Below are positions 9,314 through 18,589 of a stretch of DNA of 64,000 nt, piece after piece (position 1 is the stretch's first letter; every line of letters starts with the position of its first letter). The translations under genes and the position numbers were made by a program. The notes beneath the pieces are model-generated. The model made no database searches. It saw only the letters and a list, made by a program, of their open reading frames with translations, and was not told the origin of the DNA. Source of the stretch: Planctomycetota bacterium (GTDB taxonomy: Bacteria; Planctomycetota; UBA1135; GCA-002686595); contig JACRIN010000065.1 of NCBI GenBank assembly GCA_016220085.1, positions 1 to 64,000 on the forward strand, in the 5' to 3' direction.

Positions 9314-12154
9314 ATGACGGAACCGCGGAAACCGGTGGACGACGACGCCGAGGACGTGCTCGCGCGCTGCGCGAATCGACGCAACGCGTTCGAGCGCTAC
9401 CGCATCGCCGGTGAGCTCGCGCGCGGCGGGATGGGCTCGATCCTGAAGGTGTGGGACGAGGACCTCCGTCGCGAGCTCGCGATGAAAGTCGTCCTTACCG
9501 AGCGCACGGACGCGTCGTCGAGCACGGACTCGCGCGAGCGTGCACGGCTCGCGCGCTTCCTCGAAGAAGCGCAGGTGACCGGGCAGCTCGAGCACCCCGG
9601 CATCGTGCCGGTGCACGAGCTCGGCTGCGACGCTGAGGGGCGCGCGTACTTCACGATGAAGCTCGTGAAGGGCATCACGCTCGCGGAGGTCTTCGCGCGA
9701 CACCGTGACGGCAGCGACGAGTGGAGCACCACGCGCGTCCTCGACGTGCTCTTGCGCGCGTGCGAGGCGCTCGCCTACGCGCACGCGAAAGGCGTGATCC
9801 ACCGCGACCTGAAGCCGCCGAACGTCATGGTTGGCGCGTTCGGCGAAGTGCACGTCATGGATTGGGGTTTGGCGCGGATCCTCGGCCAGCCGGAGACCTC
9901 CGGTCCGAGTGTGGCGCCGAGCGACGCGCCCGTGCGAGGCGTGCGATCCGAGCAACGCGGACGCACCACGGAGACGTCGCTGCACACGCTCGACGGCGAC
10001 GTGCTCGGAACGCCTGCGTACATGGCGCCGGAGCAAGCTTCGGGGCGGCTCGGCGAGATCGGACCGCAGGCCGACGTCTACGCGGTCGGCGCGATGCTCT
10101 ACGAGTTGCTCGCCGGCCATCCTCCGTACCTGCCGCACGCGTCGAACGCGACGCAGCTCGAAGTGTGGGAGGCCGTCCGCAGGGGGCCGCCCGCTCCGCT
10201 TGCGGCGCAGACCGGTCGCTTGCCGCTCGAGCTCGTCGCGATCTGCGACAAGGCGATGGCGCGCGATTGGCGCGACCGGTACCCGGACATGTCGGCGCTC
10301 GCCGCGGACTTGCGCGCGTTCCTCGAGCGCAGAGTCGTCTCCGCCTATCGGACGGGTACGTGGGCCGAGACCGTGAAGTGGGTGCAACGCAATCGCGCGC
10401 TCGCGGCATCGTTGGCGGCGGTGTTGATCGTGCTCGTCGTCGGGCTCGTCGCCTCGATGACGCTCAAGCGAGAGGCCGACGAGAACGCGGTTCGCGCCGA
10501 GTCGAATGCGTTCGAAACGCGCATCGTGGCCGACTTCCAGTCGCGTTTGATAGCCGACGTTCCGGTCGACGAGTTCGGGCGATCGATGGTCGCGAGCCTG
10601 CGGAGCGAGGTCGAGGAGTCGTTGCGCCGCGGTGCGCGCTCAGCCGACGAGATCGCGGCGGCGTTGACGCGGTTCGACGGCGCGTTGGCCGGAGCGAATC
10701 CGACGAACGCAGCGCGGCGAGTGCTTTCGGAGCAGATCTTCGAGCGCACGCTGGCGAGCCTCGAGGTGGAGTACGCCGACCGCCCGAAGCTCAAGGCGCA
10801 GTTGCAGCTTCCGTTGGCCAGGTCGATGTGGGACCTCGGGTTGTTCGAGCTCGGCGAACGCACGGCGCGCGAGTCGCTTGCAGTCCTGCGGCGAGAGGCC
10901 GGCGATCGCGACACCGACACGCTCTCGGCGATGAACATGCACGGGCTGCACCTGCGTGCGCTCGGCCGCGCGGCGGAAGCCGAACCGCTCTACCGTGAAG
11001 CGCTCGACGGTTATCGCGAGGTGCTCGGCCCGGACCATCCGAACACGCTTTCGTGCATGAGCAGCCTCGCGCTGCTCTTGCAGCAGATGAACAAGCCCGA
11101 GGAAGCCGAACGGCTCGCGCGGGAGTCGCTGACGCAAAGTCGCGCCGCGCACACGGACGTGTTCCAGCCGTTGGTGAACCTGGCGACGGTGCTGGAGGCG
11201 CGTGGCAGCGTTGAGGAAGCCCAGACGTGTCTGCGCGAGGCGCTCGATCTGCGGCGCGAGCAACACGCGAGCGAGCGGCCGGACGCGCTGACCGCCGCCA
11301 ACAACCTGGGCTTGATGCTGCTGCGCGCGGGTCGGCGCGACGAAGCCGAGGAGCTCCTCCGAGCGACGGTCGCGAGCCAGCGCCGGCTGCTCGGCGACCG
11401 GCATTCGAGCGCTCTTTCCGCGATCCACAACCTCGCGCTCGTGTGCCAGGCGCAGGGCAAGCTCCCGGAAGCCGCGGCGCTCTTGCGCGAGACGATCGCT
11501 GGTTGGCGGGCCAGCGTCGATCCACACGACTCGCGTCTGTTGGGTGCGCTGCGCATCCTCGGCGTCCTGCTGATCAACTCGGGGCACGCGGACGAAGCCG
11601 AGCCGTGCCTTCGAGAGGCGTGGCTCGGCTACCGCGCGATCCTCGGCGATACGGACCGCACGACGCTCGCCGTCGAGAGCAATGTGGAGGAAGCGGTGCG
11701 TGCGCAGCGTCGGCTCGACGAAGCCGAAGCCCTCGCGCGAGAGTGGACGGCCGTCCGCCGCAAGGTGCTGGGTGAGCGCGATCCCGACACGCTCGAGGCG
11801 ATCCGCGCGCTCGCATCGACGCTGCGGTTGGCGGACCGACCCGCGGACGCCGAGCCGTTCTATCGAGAAGCGCTCGAGGGCCTTCGCGCCGTGCGCGGCG
11901 AAGACTACGTGTTGACGCTGCGAGCGCGCATCGGTCTCGCGCACGTGCTCCGTGCTCGTGATGCGTTCGCGGAGGCCGAATCGTTGCTCGACTACGTGAT
12001 CGAGCACGGCTCGCGCGCTCGAGACGTGCCCGCCGCGATCGTCGTGGAGGCGATGCAGCTCTTGCGCGACGTGCTTCGCGCTTGGCAAGAACGCGAGCCC
12101 GACGGTGGCCACGGCGCGCGAGCGGACGAGCTCGAGCGCGAGCTCGCGAAGTGA
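9314..12154 (+). CDS. Hanks-type Ser/Thr protein kinase with TPR C-terminal half
   Basis: The 946-residue protein has a kinase domain at about 30-340: glycine loop GELARGGMGS, ATP lysine K58 (AMKVV), catalytic loop HRDLKPPNVM with D165, DWG (D183) in place of DFG, and GTPAYMAPEQAS activation segment. A transmembrane helix (about 363-383, ALAASLAAVLIVLVVGLVA) separates it from an outer region of about 550 residues. That region holds roughly ten TPR units of the long 42-residue type (A-E-x-L-x-R-E-A-L ... LG-x-x-H-P-x-T). This is the standard planctomycete PknB-like architecture: cytoplasmic kinase with an extracytoplasmic protein-binding solenoid. DWG is common in these kinases and does not imply inactivity. 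It stands alone between unrelated genes, so no substrate can be named. Confidence 0.95.
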   Translation: MTEPRKPVDDDAEDVLARCANRRNAFERYRIAGELARGGMGSILKVWDEDLRRELAMKVVLTERTDASSSTDSRERARLARFLEEAQVTGQLEHPGIVPVHELGCDAEGRAYFTMKLVKGITLAEVFARHRDGSDEWSTTRVLDVLLRACEALAYAHAKGVIHRDLKPPNVMVGAFGEVHVMDWGLARILGQPETSGPSVAPSDAPVRGVRSEQRGRTTETSLHTLDGDVLGTPAYMAPEQASGRLGEIGPQADVYAVGAMLYELLAGHPPYLPHASNATQLEVWEAVRRGPPAPLAAQTGRLPLELVAICDKAMARDWRDRYPDMSALAADLRAFLERRVVSAYRTGTWAETVKWVQRNRALAASLAAVLIVLVVGLVASMTLKREADENAVRAESNAFETRIVADFQSRLIADVPVDEFGRSMVASLRSEVEESLRRGARSADEIAAALTRFDGALAGANPTNAARRVLSEQIFERTLASLEVEYADRPKLKAQLQLPLARSMWDLGLFELGERTARESLAVLRREAGDRDTDTLSAMNMHGLHLRALGRAAEAEPLYREALDGYREVLGPDHPNTLSCMSSLALLLQQMNKPEEAERLARESLTQSRAAHTDVFQPLVNLATVLEARGSVEEAQTCLREALDLRREQHASERPDALTAANNLGLMLLRAGRRDEAEELLRATVASQRRLLGDRHSSALSAIHNLALVCQAQGKLPEAAALLRETIAGWRASVDPHDSRLLGALRILGVLLINSGHADEAEPCLREAWLGYRAILGDTDRTTLAVESNVEEAVRAQRRLDEAEALAREWTAVRRKVLGERDPDTLEAIRALASTLRLADRPADAEPFYREALEGLRAVRGEDYVLTLRARIGLAHVLRARDAFAEAESLLDYVIEHGSRARDVPAAIVVEAMQLLRDVLRAWQEREPDGGHGARADELERELAK

Positions 12155-12187
12155 CCGCGGACGTCGTGGGCCCGCGGCGTCGAAGCG

Positions 12188-14047
12188 TCAGAGCCCGACG
12201 ACGTACTCGACCGCGTCGGTGAGCGAGATGTTGTTCGGCGCGGAGAAGCCCGGGTCGCGGCTCCAGTACTGGCAGTCGACGACCGAGCCCGGCGCGGAGA
12301 GCAGCGGCGACGGACTTCCGCCGAGCACGCCCGCCGCGAACGCGTTGAGGTCGACCGCGAGCGCGCCGGAGCAATCGTTCGGCGGAGGATTGCCGCCGGT
12401 CGCGAGCAGCATCGAGCGCTTGATCGGCGCCGCGAAGCACAACGTCCCGCCGCCGAACGCGGTCGTCGCTCGGCCGTTCAGGCCGTAGATCAACAGCGCG
12501 TTCTTGTTGTTGAGCAGCTGCGCGGCGCTGACGGTGAAGCCGGCGGTCGCGCTCGCGCTCGAGGCGCCGCTGAACGCGATCGCGGGCGTGCAGCCCGAGC
12601 TGTTGACCTTCGCCGCGCAGTAGACGACCGGCGTCGGCGTGCACTCGGTGTACGTGAAGTGCGAGTTCAGCGCGCCGAACGACGCGCCCGGCGTCGCCGC
12701 GCCGAACGTGCCGTGCAGCGCGAGCCGCGACGGCCACGGATCGAGGATCCCGTACGTGCCGCCGAGCGGCGTCGCCGCCGATTGCTTCGCGACGATCGTG
12801 ATCGCGCCGGAGGCGTCGATCAGGAGCTCCTCCTCCTTCGAGTTGCTCGGCCCGTAGTAGACGCTGGTCCAGATCGCGACCGTGCCGTCGTTCGAGATCG
12901 CTTGCAGCGGATTGCGCGACCAGCCGAAGCCGAAGCAGATGCCGCCGTCGATCGGATCGTTGAACGCGAGCAGCTTGCGCCAGTTCCCGGGCTTGCCGGC
13001 GAACCAACCGCCGCTGAACTGCGTCGGCGACACTTTCACGTCCGCGTAGAACGCGATCTCGCCGGCGTCGGAGAGGTGCGCGGCCGGGATGTCGAAGAAG
13101 TTGCCGCCGATCGGCGTCGCGTCGTTGACGGTGACGTACCACTGCGGCGTGCCGTTCTTGACGAGCACGATGCCGCGCGAGACCGCGCCGGACGCCAGCG
13201 GCCGGAACGTGATGTCGCCGCTCGCGTTGATGTCGGGCAGCGGGCCGACCGGAATCGTCGTGCCGTCGGTGAAGCCGAGCGATTCGCCGCCGACCTGCGT
13301 GTAGTTGCCGCCGCCGGGCGCGGCGTCGCCGTTCGCCGCGACTTTGGTGAGCACGCCGTTCGACCATTTCAGGATCTGGTGCGCGGGACCGCCGCTGCCG
13401 AGCGCGAGGAAGACGACGTCGCCCGCGTCGTTGACCGAGCCAGGCCCGACCGCCGACAGCGTGCCGCCGGCCGGCGACACGTCGCCGGGCGCGGCGACCT
13501 TCGCGAACGAGCTCGTGCCGCGCCGATACAGGAACAGCGCGCGATTGACCGGGCCGTTGTCGATGTCGGACATGAAGAGCACGTCGCCCGGCCGGTTGGT
13601 GCCGGGGACGAAAAACGTGCCGCCGAAGAAGCCGCTGTACGTGCCGCCGATCGGCGTCGGGTCGCCGAGGCCGCCGCCGAACGTGCCGCTGCCGCCGCCG
13701 GAGCCGCAGCCGACGGCGACCGGCTGCACGCCGCTCGCATCCGCCGTGAAGATGCCTTGGTTGCGCGCGACGCCGGTGACTTGCGCGAAGAACACCGAGC
13801 GGCCGGAGCCGTCGATGCTCGCCGAGTACGCGAACGCGACCGGGCTCAACAGGCCGCCGCCGGGAACCGCTTGGTTGTGCCAGCCGGCGGCGGTGTTGCC
13901 GCAGACGGTTGCCGCGGTCGTCGCGAGCTTGACGGGCTCGACCGGAGCGTCGACGACGCGCACCACGTCGTCGTGCATTCGCACGAACGGACGGTCTTGG
14001 GCCAGGGCGAGGAAGGTGAGCGGTTGGACGATGAGCGTGAAGAGCAT
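12188..14047 (-). CDS. secreted repeat protein (NxxGxxxAF-type repeats) with shared C-terminal module
   Basis: The 619-residue protein has a signal-like N-terminus (MLFTLIVQPLTFLALA). The central part carries repeats in which VNDAGDVVFLAL, INASGDITFRPL and LSDAGEIAFYAD alternate with KVAAPGDVSPAGGT / KVAANGDAAPGGGN segments. This matches the NxxGxxxAF tandem-repeat proteins of planctomycetes, probably beta-propeller blades. The last about 170 residues hold a module also found at the ends of the proteins at 40807-43854 and 49566-51260 (VVYCAAKVNSSGCTP, LLNNKNALL, GGTLCF, WSRDP). The start at 14047 has GGAGG five nt upstream. Function is unknown; an extracellular or surface role is inferred. 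Confidence 0.83.
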   Translation of the reverse strand: MLFTLIVQPLTFLALAQDRPFVRMHDDVVRVVDAPVEPVKLATTAATVCGNTAAGWHNQAVPGGGLLSPVAFAYSASIDGSGRSVFFAQVTGVARNQGIFTADASGVQPVAVGCGSGGGSGTFGGGLGDPTPIGGTYSGFFGGTFFVPGTNRPGDVLFMSDIDNGPVNRALFLYRRGTSSFAKVAAPGDVSPAGGTLSAVGPGSVNDAGDVVFLALGSGGPAHQILKWSNGVLTKVAANGDAAPGGGNYTQVGGESLGFTDGTTIPVGPLPDINASGDITFRPLASGAVSRGIVLVKNGTPQWYVTVNDATPIGGNFFDIPAAHLSDAGEIAFYADVKVSPTQFSGGWFAGKPGNWRKLLAFNDPIDGGICFGFGWSRNPLQAISNDGTVAIWTSVYYGPSNSKEEELLIDASGAITIVAKQSAATPLGGTYGILDPWPSRLALHGTFGAATPGASFGALNSHFTYTECTPTPVVYCAAKVNSSGCTPAIAFSGASSASATAGFTVSAAQLLNNKNALLIYGLNGRATTAFGGGTLCFAAPIKRSMLLATGGNPPPNDCSGALAVDLNAFAAGVLGGSPSPLLSAPGSVVDCQYWSRDPGFSAPNNISLTDAVEYVVGL

Positions 14048-14290
14048 GAGGACCTCCGAAGGAATGCGAGTGAGTCCTGCGAGCCTAACCCGAGAGGCGA
14101 TTCGCCGCTCTGCGCCGCAAGTCGGAGGGTGACGCAGGTCGCGCGGCGCTCGGAAGGACATTCCGTGTGAACGGTCCGCCGAGTCGCGCGCTCCCCCCGC
14201 GAGCGAGACTCCGCAGGCGAGGCAACCGCTCGGCGCGCGCGTGCTCCTCGCCGCGGCGCGTGCAAAGATGCGCATCGAAGGTTCCGCGGA

Positions 14291-15349
14291 ATGGACGAAG
14301 ACCATGTGAGGCAACGCGCGGCGACCGAGCCGCGCGCGCGGCGGCGCAAGCTCGCGGCGCTCGGCTGCGGGATGTTGGTCGCGTTCGCGCTCGGCGAAGT
14401 CGCGGCGCGAGCTCTCTATGGCGCGCCGCTCTCCGAGCGCTTGCCGCTGATGACGGTGCGCGCGCATCCGACGCGCGGTTTCGAGATGGTGCCGTCGAGC
14501 GAGCACTTCACGTATCGCGAGTCGGTGCGCATCAACGCGCTGGGCTTGCGCGGCGCCGAGCTCGGGCCCAAGGCGGACGGTGAGCGACGCGTGTTCGTCG
14601 TCGGCGACAGCACCACGTTCGGCCAAGGGGTCGCCGAGGACCAGACGCTGCCTGCGTGGCTCGAGCGCGAGCTCGGCGCGCCGGTGCGCGCGATCAACGG
14701 TGGTGTGCGCAGCTACGACACGGCGCAGGAGCTCGCGTTGCTCGAAGAGCTCGCGCCGCGCGTCGAACCCGATGTCGTCGTGCTCGCGTGGTACTTCAAC
14801 GACCTCGAGGCGTACGACTTGCCGGCGCTCGCGGCGCGGTTCGAGGCCAGCGGGCCGGTCGTCTTCGACTTCGGCGCGCCCGATGGCTTCGTCGCGCGGA
14901 CGAAGTGGCACGCGAAGCAGCTCGCGCGGCGCAGCGCGTTGCTGATGCGGCTGCACGACGTGTGGCGCGAGCTCGTGTTCGAGCCGCCGACCGCAGCGGA
15001 GGTCGAGCAGGCGTTCGCGAGGCTCGAGCGCGAGCTCGCGCGGATGAAGGAGCTCGGCGCGGAGCTCGATTTCGACGTCGTCGTCGCCGTCGTGCCGGCC
15101 GCGCGGGCGTTGCGCGAGTCCGACGCGACCGATCCGCGGACCACGCGCGTGCTCGCGGTCGCGCGCGACCAGGGATTGGCGGCGCTCGACTTGCGGCCGG
15201 CGATGCGCGCGCTCGCGCTGGAGCTCGGCGAGGCGCCGATCGTGCCGTACGACGGCCACTACGACGGCCGCGCGAACCGGGCCATGGCGCGCGAACTCGC
15301 GTCGCACCTGCGCGCCCACTGCGCGGCTCGCCTCGCGCCGGCGAAGTAG
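14291..15349 (+). CDS. membrane-anchored SGNH/GDSL-family hydrolase
   Basis: The 352-residue protein has one N-terminal transmembrane segment (residues about 20-38). Block I of the SGNH family is VFVVGDSTTFGQG with the candidate nucleophile Ser107. A VVLAWYFND segment matches the Asn block, and the late DGHYDGRANRAMA carries the Asp-x-x-His-like end block. Such enzymes act as esterases or as acetyl hydrolases/transferases on polysaccharides; the substrate cannot be told from sequence. It is divergent to the repeat protein at 12188-14047 and stands 146 nt before the TMTC-like membrane protein. Catalytic class is fairly sure, substrate is not. Confidence 0.85.
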   Translation: MDEDHVRQRAATEPRARRRKLAALGCGMLVAFALGEVAARALYGAPLSERLPLMTVRAHPTRGFEMVPSSEHFTYRESVRINALGLRGAELGPKADGERRVFVVGDSTTFGQGVAEDQTLPAWLERELGAPVRAINGGVRSYDTAQELALLEELAPRVEPDVVVLAWYFNDLEAYDLPALAARFEASGPVVFDFGAPDGFVARTKWHAKQLARRSALLMRLHDVWRELVFEPPTAAEVEQAFARLERELARMKELGAELDFDVVVAVVPAARALRESDATDPRTTRVLAVARDQGLAALDLRPAMRALALELGEAPIVPYDGHYDGRANRAMARELASHLRAHCAARLAPAK

Positions 15350-15477
15350 CCCGCCGCTCGCCGCGGGAAAGGCGATGCCGCGCGTTGCCCGCGTTCGGCC
15401 CGCGCGCGCCCGAAAACGCCGTCGAAACGGCGCGCGACCGGCCCTTGGTCGTATCGGCGACGCGGCCCGGGATCGAT

Positions 15478-15483
15478 TACGCT
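15478..15483 (+). promoter_or_regulatory. -10-like TACGCT box
   Basis: TACGCT lies 12 nt before the ATG at 15496. It follows the TAnnnT pattern seen ahead of many genes in this window. Confidence 0.4.
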
Positions 15484-15495
15484 GCGCCGCACCCG

Positions 15496-17205
15496 ATGCT
15501 GACGCTCACTCCCCGGACGAGGACGAGGACGATCGCGCTCGCGCTCGCGGTGTCGGCGATCGCCGTCTACCTGCGCGTCGGCGGGCATGCGTTCGTCGAT
15601 TTCGACGACGGCGCGTACGTGTACGAGAACGAGGCGGTGCGCGGCGGGCTCTCGCTCGAAGGCGTCGGCTGGGCGTTCACCGCGACGCACTCGGCGAACT
15701 GGCATCCGCTGACGTGGCTGTCGCACATGCTCGACGTCAGCCTGTTCGGGCTCGAGCCCGCGGGTCACCACTGGGTCAACGTCCTGCTGCACGCGGCGAG
15801 CACCGTCGCGCTCTTTTTCGCGCTGCGCGCGCTGACCGGCGCGGAAGGGCGCAGCGCGTTCGTCGCGGCGCTGTTCGGGCTCCATCCGCTGCACGTCGAG
15901 TCGGTTGCGTGGGTCGCCGAGCGCAAGGACGTGCTCTCGGCGTTCTTCTGGATCCTGACGGTCGGCGCGTGGGCGCGCTGGGTCCGCGCGCCTTCGTTCG
16001 GGCGCCATTGGACGTCGGTCGGACTCTTCGTGCTCGCGCTGCTCGCGAAGCCGATGGCGGTGACGCTGCCCGCGGTGCTCTTGCTGCTCGACGTGTGGCC
16101 GCTGCGACGTTGGTCGCCGTTCGAGCCCGGCGGCTTCGCGCGCGTGCGGCCGTTGGTCGCCGAGAAGTGGCCGTTCCTCGTGCTCGCGTTCCTGTCGAGC
16201 TACATCACGTGGGCGGTCCAAGCCGCCGGCTCCGCGACCGGCAGCCTCGCGACGTTCCCGTTCGACGAGCGCGCGGCGAACGCGGTGGTCGCGTACGGCA
16301 CGTACCTCGCGAAGCTGGTGTGGCCGGCGTCGCTCGGCGTGTTCTATCCGCATCCTTCGACGCTCGCGCGCGGCATCGAGCTCGCGCCTCTCGCGCTCTC
16401 CGCCGTGCTCTTGCTCGCGCTCGCGGTCGCCGCGTGGCGCGAGCGCGTGCGGCGGCCGTACCTGTTGATCGGCGGGCTCTGGTTCCTGGGCACGCTCGTG
16501 CCGGTGATCGGGCTCGTGCAAGTCGGCTCGCAGGCCTATGCCGATCGCTACACGTACCTGCCGTCGATCGGCGTCTTCGTCGCGATCGTCTGGGCGGTCG
16601 GGGAGTGGCTCGAGCGCAAGCCCGATCAGCTCGCGACCGTCGCGTCGGTCGGCGCCGGCGTCCTGATCGCGCTCGGCGTCGTCACGTGGATGCAGACCGG
16701 ACACTGGCGCGACAACGACTCGCTCTATCGACGCGCGATCGAAGTCGACGAGCGCAGTTGGCTCGCCTGGAACAGCCTCGGCAAGCAGCATCTCGGCCGC
16801 GACGAGCTCGAGCCCGCGCTGCGTTGCTTCGAGGAGGCCTTGCGGTTCTTCCCGGACTACGCCGCGGCGCACTACAACCTCGGCAACGTCCGGATGAAGC
16901 GCATGGAGCGCGACGAGGCGGTCGCGGCGTATCGGCGCTCGCTGGAGCTCGACGACTCGAACCTCGACGCGTGGAACAACCTCGGGGTCGCGTTCCTGAA
17001 CCTCGGTCGCTATCCGGAAGCGGTCGCGCAGTTCGAGCGCGCGTTGGCGCTCGAGCCTCGGCACGCCGACTCGCTCGAGAACCTCGCGCTCGCGTTCTCG
17101 CTGCAGAAGGACCGCGCGCGCGCCGAGGAGGCCTGTCGGCGCCTCGCGGCCATCGATCCGGCGCGCGCGGCGAACGCGAGGTCGCAGCTCGGGCTCGGAC
17201 CCTGA
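15496..17205 (+). CDS. polytopic membrane protein with C-terminal TPRs (TMTC/GT-C-like)
   Basis: The 569-residue protein has about ten predicted membrane helices over residues 10-400, then three to four TPR units (EPALRCFEEALRFFPDYAAAHYNLGN, truncated here, and similar). The first luminal loop contains FVDFDDGAYVYEN, and later loops contain NWHPLTWLSHMLD and PLHVESVAWVAERKDVLS. These are signatures of the TMTC-like GT-C superfamily, whose eukaryotic members are protein O-mannosyltransferases using a lipid-linked donor. The Asp pair in the first loop (FDD) is the expected catalytic site of GT-C enzymes. A role as an exported-protein glycosyltransferase is therefore plausible but unproven. The ATG at 15496 directly precedes the first helix. 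Confidence 0.85.
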   Translation: MLTLTPRTRTRTIALALAVSAIAVYLRVGGHAFVDFDDGAYVYENEAVRGGLSLEGVGWAFTATHSANWHPLTWLSHMLDVSLFGLEPAGHHWVNVLLHAASTVALFFALRALTGAEGRSAFVAALFGLHPLHVESVAWVAERKDVLSAFFWILTVGAWARWVRAPSFGRHWTSVGLFVLALLAKPMAVTLPAVLLLLDVWPLRRWSPFEPGGFARVRPLVAEKWPFLVLAFLSSYITWAVQAAGSATGSLATFPFDERAANAVVAYGTYLAKLVWPASLGVFYPHPSTLARGIELAPLALSAVLLLALAVAAWRERVRRPYLLIGGLWFLGTLVPVIGLVQVGSQAYADRYTYLPSIGVFVAIVWAVGEWLERKPDQLATVASVGAGVLIALGVVTWMQTGHWRDNDSLYRRAIEVDERSWLAWNSLGKQHLGRDELEPALRCFEEALRFFPDYAAAHYNLGNVRMKRMERDEAVAAYRRSLELDDSNLDAWNNLGVAFLNLGRYPEAVAQFERALALEPRHADSLENLALAFSLQKDRARAEEACRRLAAIDPARAANARSQLGLGP

Positions 17206-17306
17206 ACGCGCCGCGCGGAAATCCGCCGACGCCGTTCGCGCATAGACTGGCGCACCGAGTCCCCAAGTTCCGCCGAGCCGGCCGCTCGGCCCCACAGGAT
17301 CCTCCC

Positions 17307-18587
17307 ATGCGCGCACGATCGCTCCCGCGTCCGTTCTGCTTGCGTCTTCTCGCGTTGGCCGGCTTCGCGGCGTTCTGCCTGCCGAGCTGCGAGTTCCGTG
17401 CGCTGCATCGCGTCGGCGGCGAATCGATTTCGATCACCACCGGCGACGACGAGCTGCGCGTGTGGGTGTCGCGCAAGGACTACGAGCTCGCGGTGAAGTG
17501 CGACGGCGCCGTGACGTTTCTCGCGGACGAATCCGACGTCGCGACGCTCGGTTCGGGCGCGATTTTCGAGCTCGAGGAGACCGTCGACGGCGTCGAGCGC
17601 GCGTACGAGGTCCGCGCGAGGCACTCCGGCGAGCTGCTGCGCACCTACTCGCACGACGGCGAGGAGCAGCCGTTCGAAGACGAAGCGAAGCGTTGGCTCT
17701 CCGCCGCGCTGCCGCGGATGTTCCGCGAGTCCGGCTTCGACGCCGAGGCTCGCATCGGTCGCCTGCTGGCGCGCGGCGGGGCGGACGCGGTGATCGACGA
17801 GATCGAGCTCGTCCGCGGCGAGCACGCGAAGGTCGAGTACGTCGCCGGGCTCGTGCGAACCGTCGATCTCGACGAAGCCCAGTTCGGCCGCGTGGTCGCG
17901 TCGACGCAGTCGTTCGACTCCGACTACGAGCTGCGCCGCGCGCTCGGCGCCGTGTTCGTGCACGAAGCGATCGACGGCGCGCGAACGAAGCAACTGCTCG
18001 ACGCGGCGAAGCGAATCGACTCCGACTACGAGCTCGCCGAGCTCCTGATCGATGCCGCCGAGCTCGCGGGCGCCGACGCCGCGGCGGCGAGGGCCTGGGA
18101 CGAAGCCGCGACGCTGCTCGAGTCGGACTACGAGCTGCGTCGCGCGCTCGAAGCGGCGCTCGCCCGCGACGGCGGAGACGCCGGCTCCGGCGCGCGACGA
18201 ATCACGCTCGCGGCCGAGCGCATCGACTCGGACTACGAGCTCGGCACGGTCCTGAAGTCGGTCGCTCGGCGCGGCGGATCGCCGGAGCTCGCCACGGCGT
18301 ACGTCGCCGCGTGCAGGTCGCTCGACTCCGACTACGAGCGGCGCAATGCGCTGGTCGCGCTGCTCGACGCCGCCAAGCTCGATTGCGAGCGGCTCGCGGC
18401 CGTGCTCGCGGCGACCGCGGAGATGGACTCGGACTACGAGAAGCAGCTCGTGCTCGCCGCGACCGCCGATCGGGCGGCGAAGGATCCCGAACTCGAGCGC
18501 ACGTACCGCGAGGTCGCGCGCGCGCTCGGCGACTACGAACGCGGCAAGGCGCTCGCGGCGCTCGACGACGCGATGCGGCGTCGCTGA
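17307..18587 (+). CDS. lipoprotein with seven (D)SDYE-type helical repeats
   Basis: The 426-residue protein has a lipoprotein signal with lipobox LPSC (Cys28). Residues about 40-160 form a beta-rich N-terminal domain. From about 200 onward the motif FDSDYELRRAL, IDSDYELAELL, LESDYELRRAL, IDSDYELGTVL, LDSDYERRNAL, MDSDYEKQLVL and a final LGDYERGKAL recurs every 30-35 residues, between alanine-rich helices. This is an alpha-solenoid-like array. Similar SDYEK/R repeats occur in some anti-sigma or BlaR-type sensor proteins, from memory. Function is unknown; a periplasmic protein-binding scaffold is a reasonable guess. It ends tail-to-tail with the next gene, with only 2 nt between the stops. Confidence 0.8.
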   Translation: MRARSLPRPFCLRLLALAGFAAFCLPSCEFRALHRVGGESISITTGDDELRVWVSRKDYELAVKCDGAVTFLADESDVATLGSGAIFELEETVDGVERAYEVRARHSGELLRTYSHDGEEQPFEDEAKRWLSAALPRMFRESGFDAEARIGRLLARGGADAVIDEIELVRGEHAKVEYVAGLVRTVDLDEAQFGRVVASTQSFDSDYELRRALGAVFVHEAIDGARTKQLLDAAKRIDSDYELAELLIDAAELAGADAAAARAWDEAATLLESDYELRRALEAALARDGGDAGSGARRITLAAERIDSDYELGTVLKSVARRGGSPELATAYVAACRSLDSDYERRNALVALLDAAKLDCERLAAVLAATAEMDSDYEKQLVLAATADRAAKDPELERTYREVARALGDYERGKALAALDDAMRRR

Positions 18588-18589
18588 GC

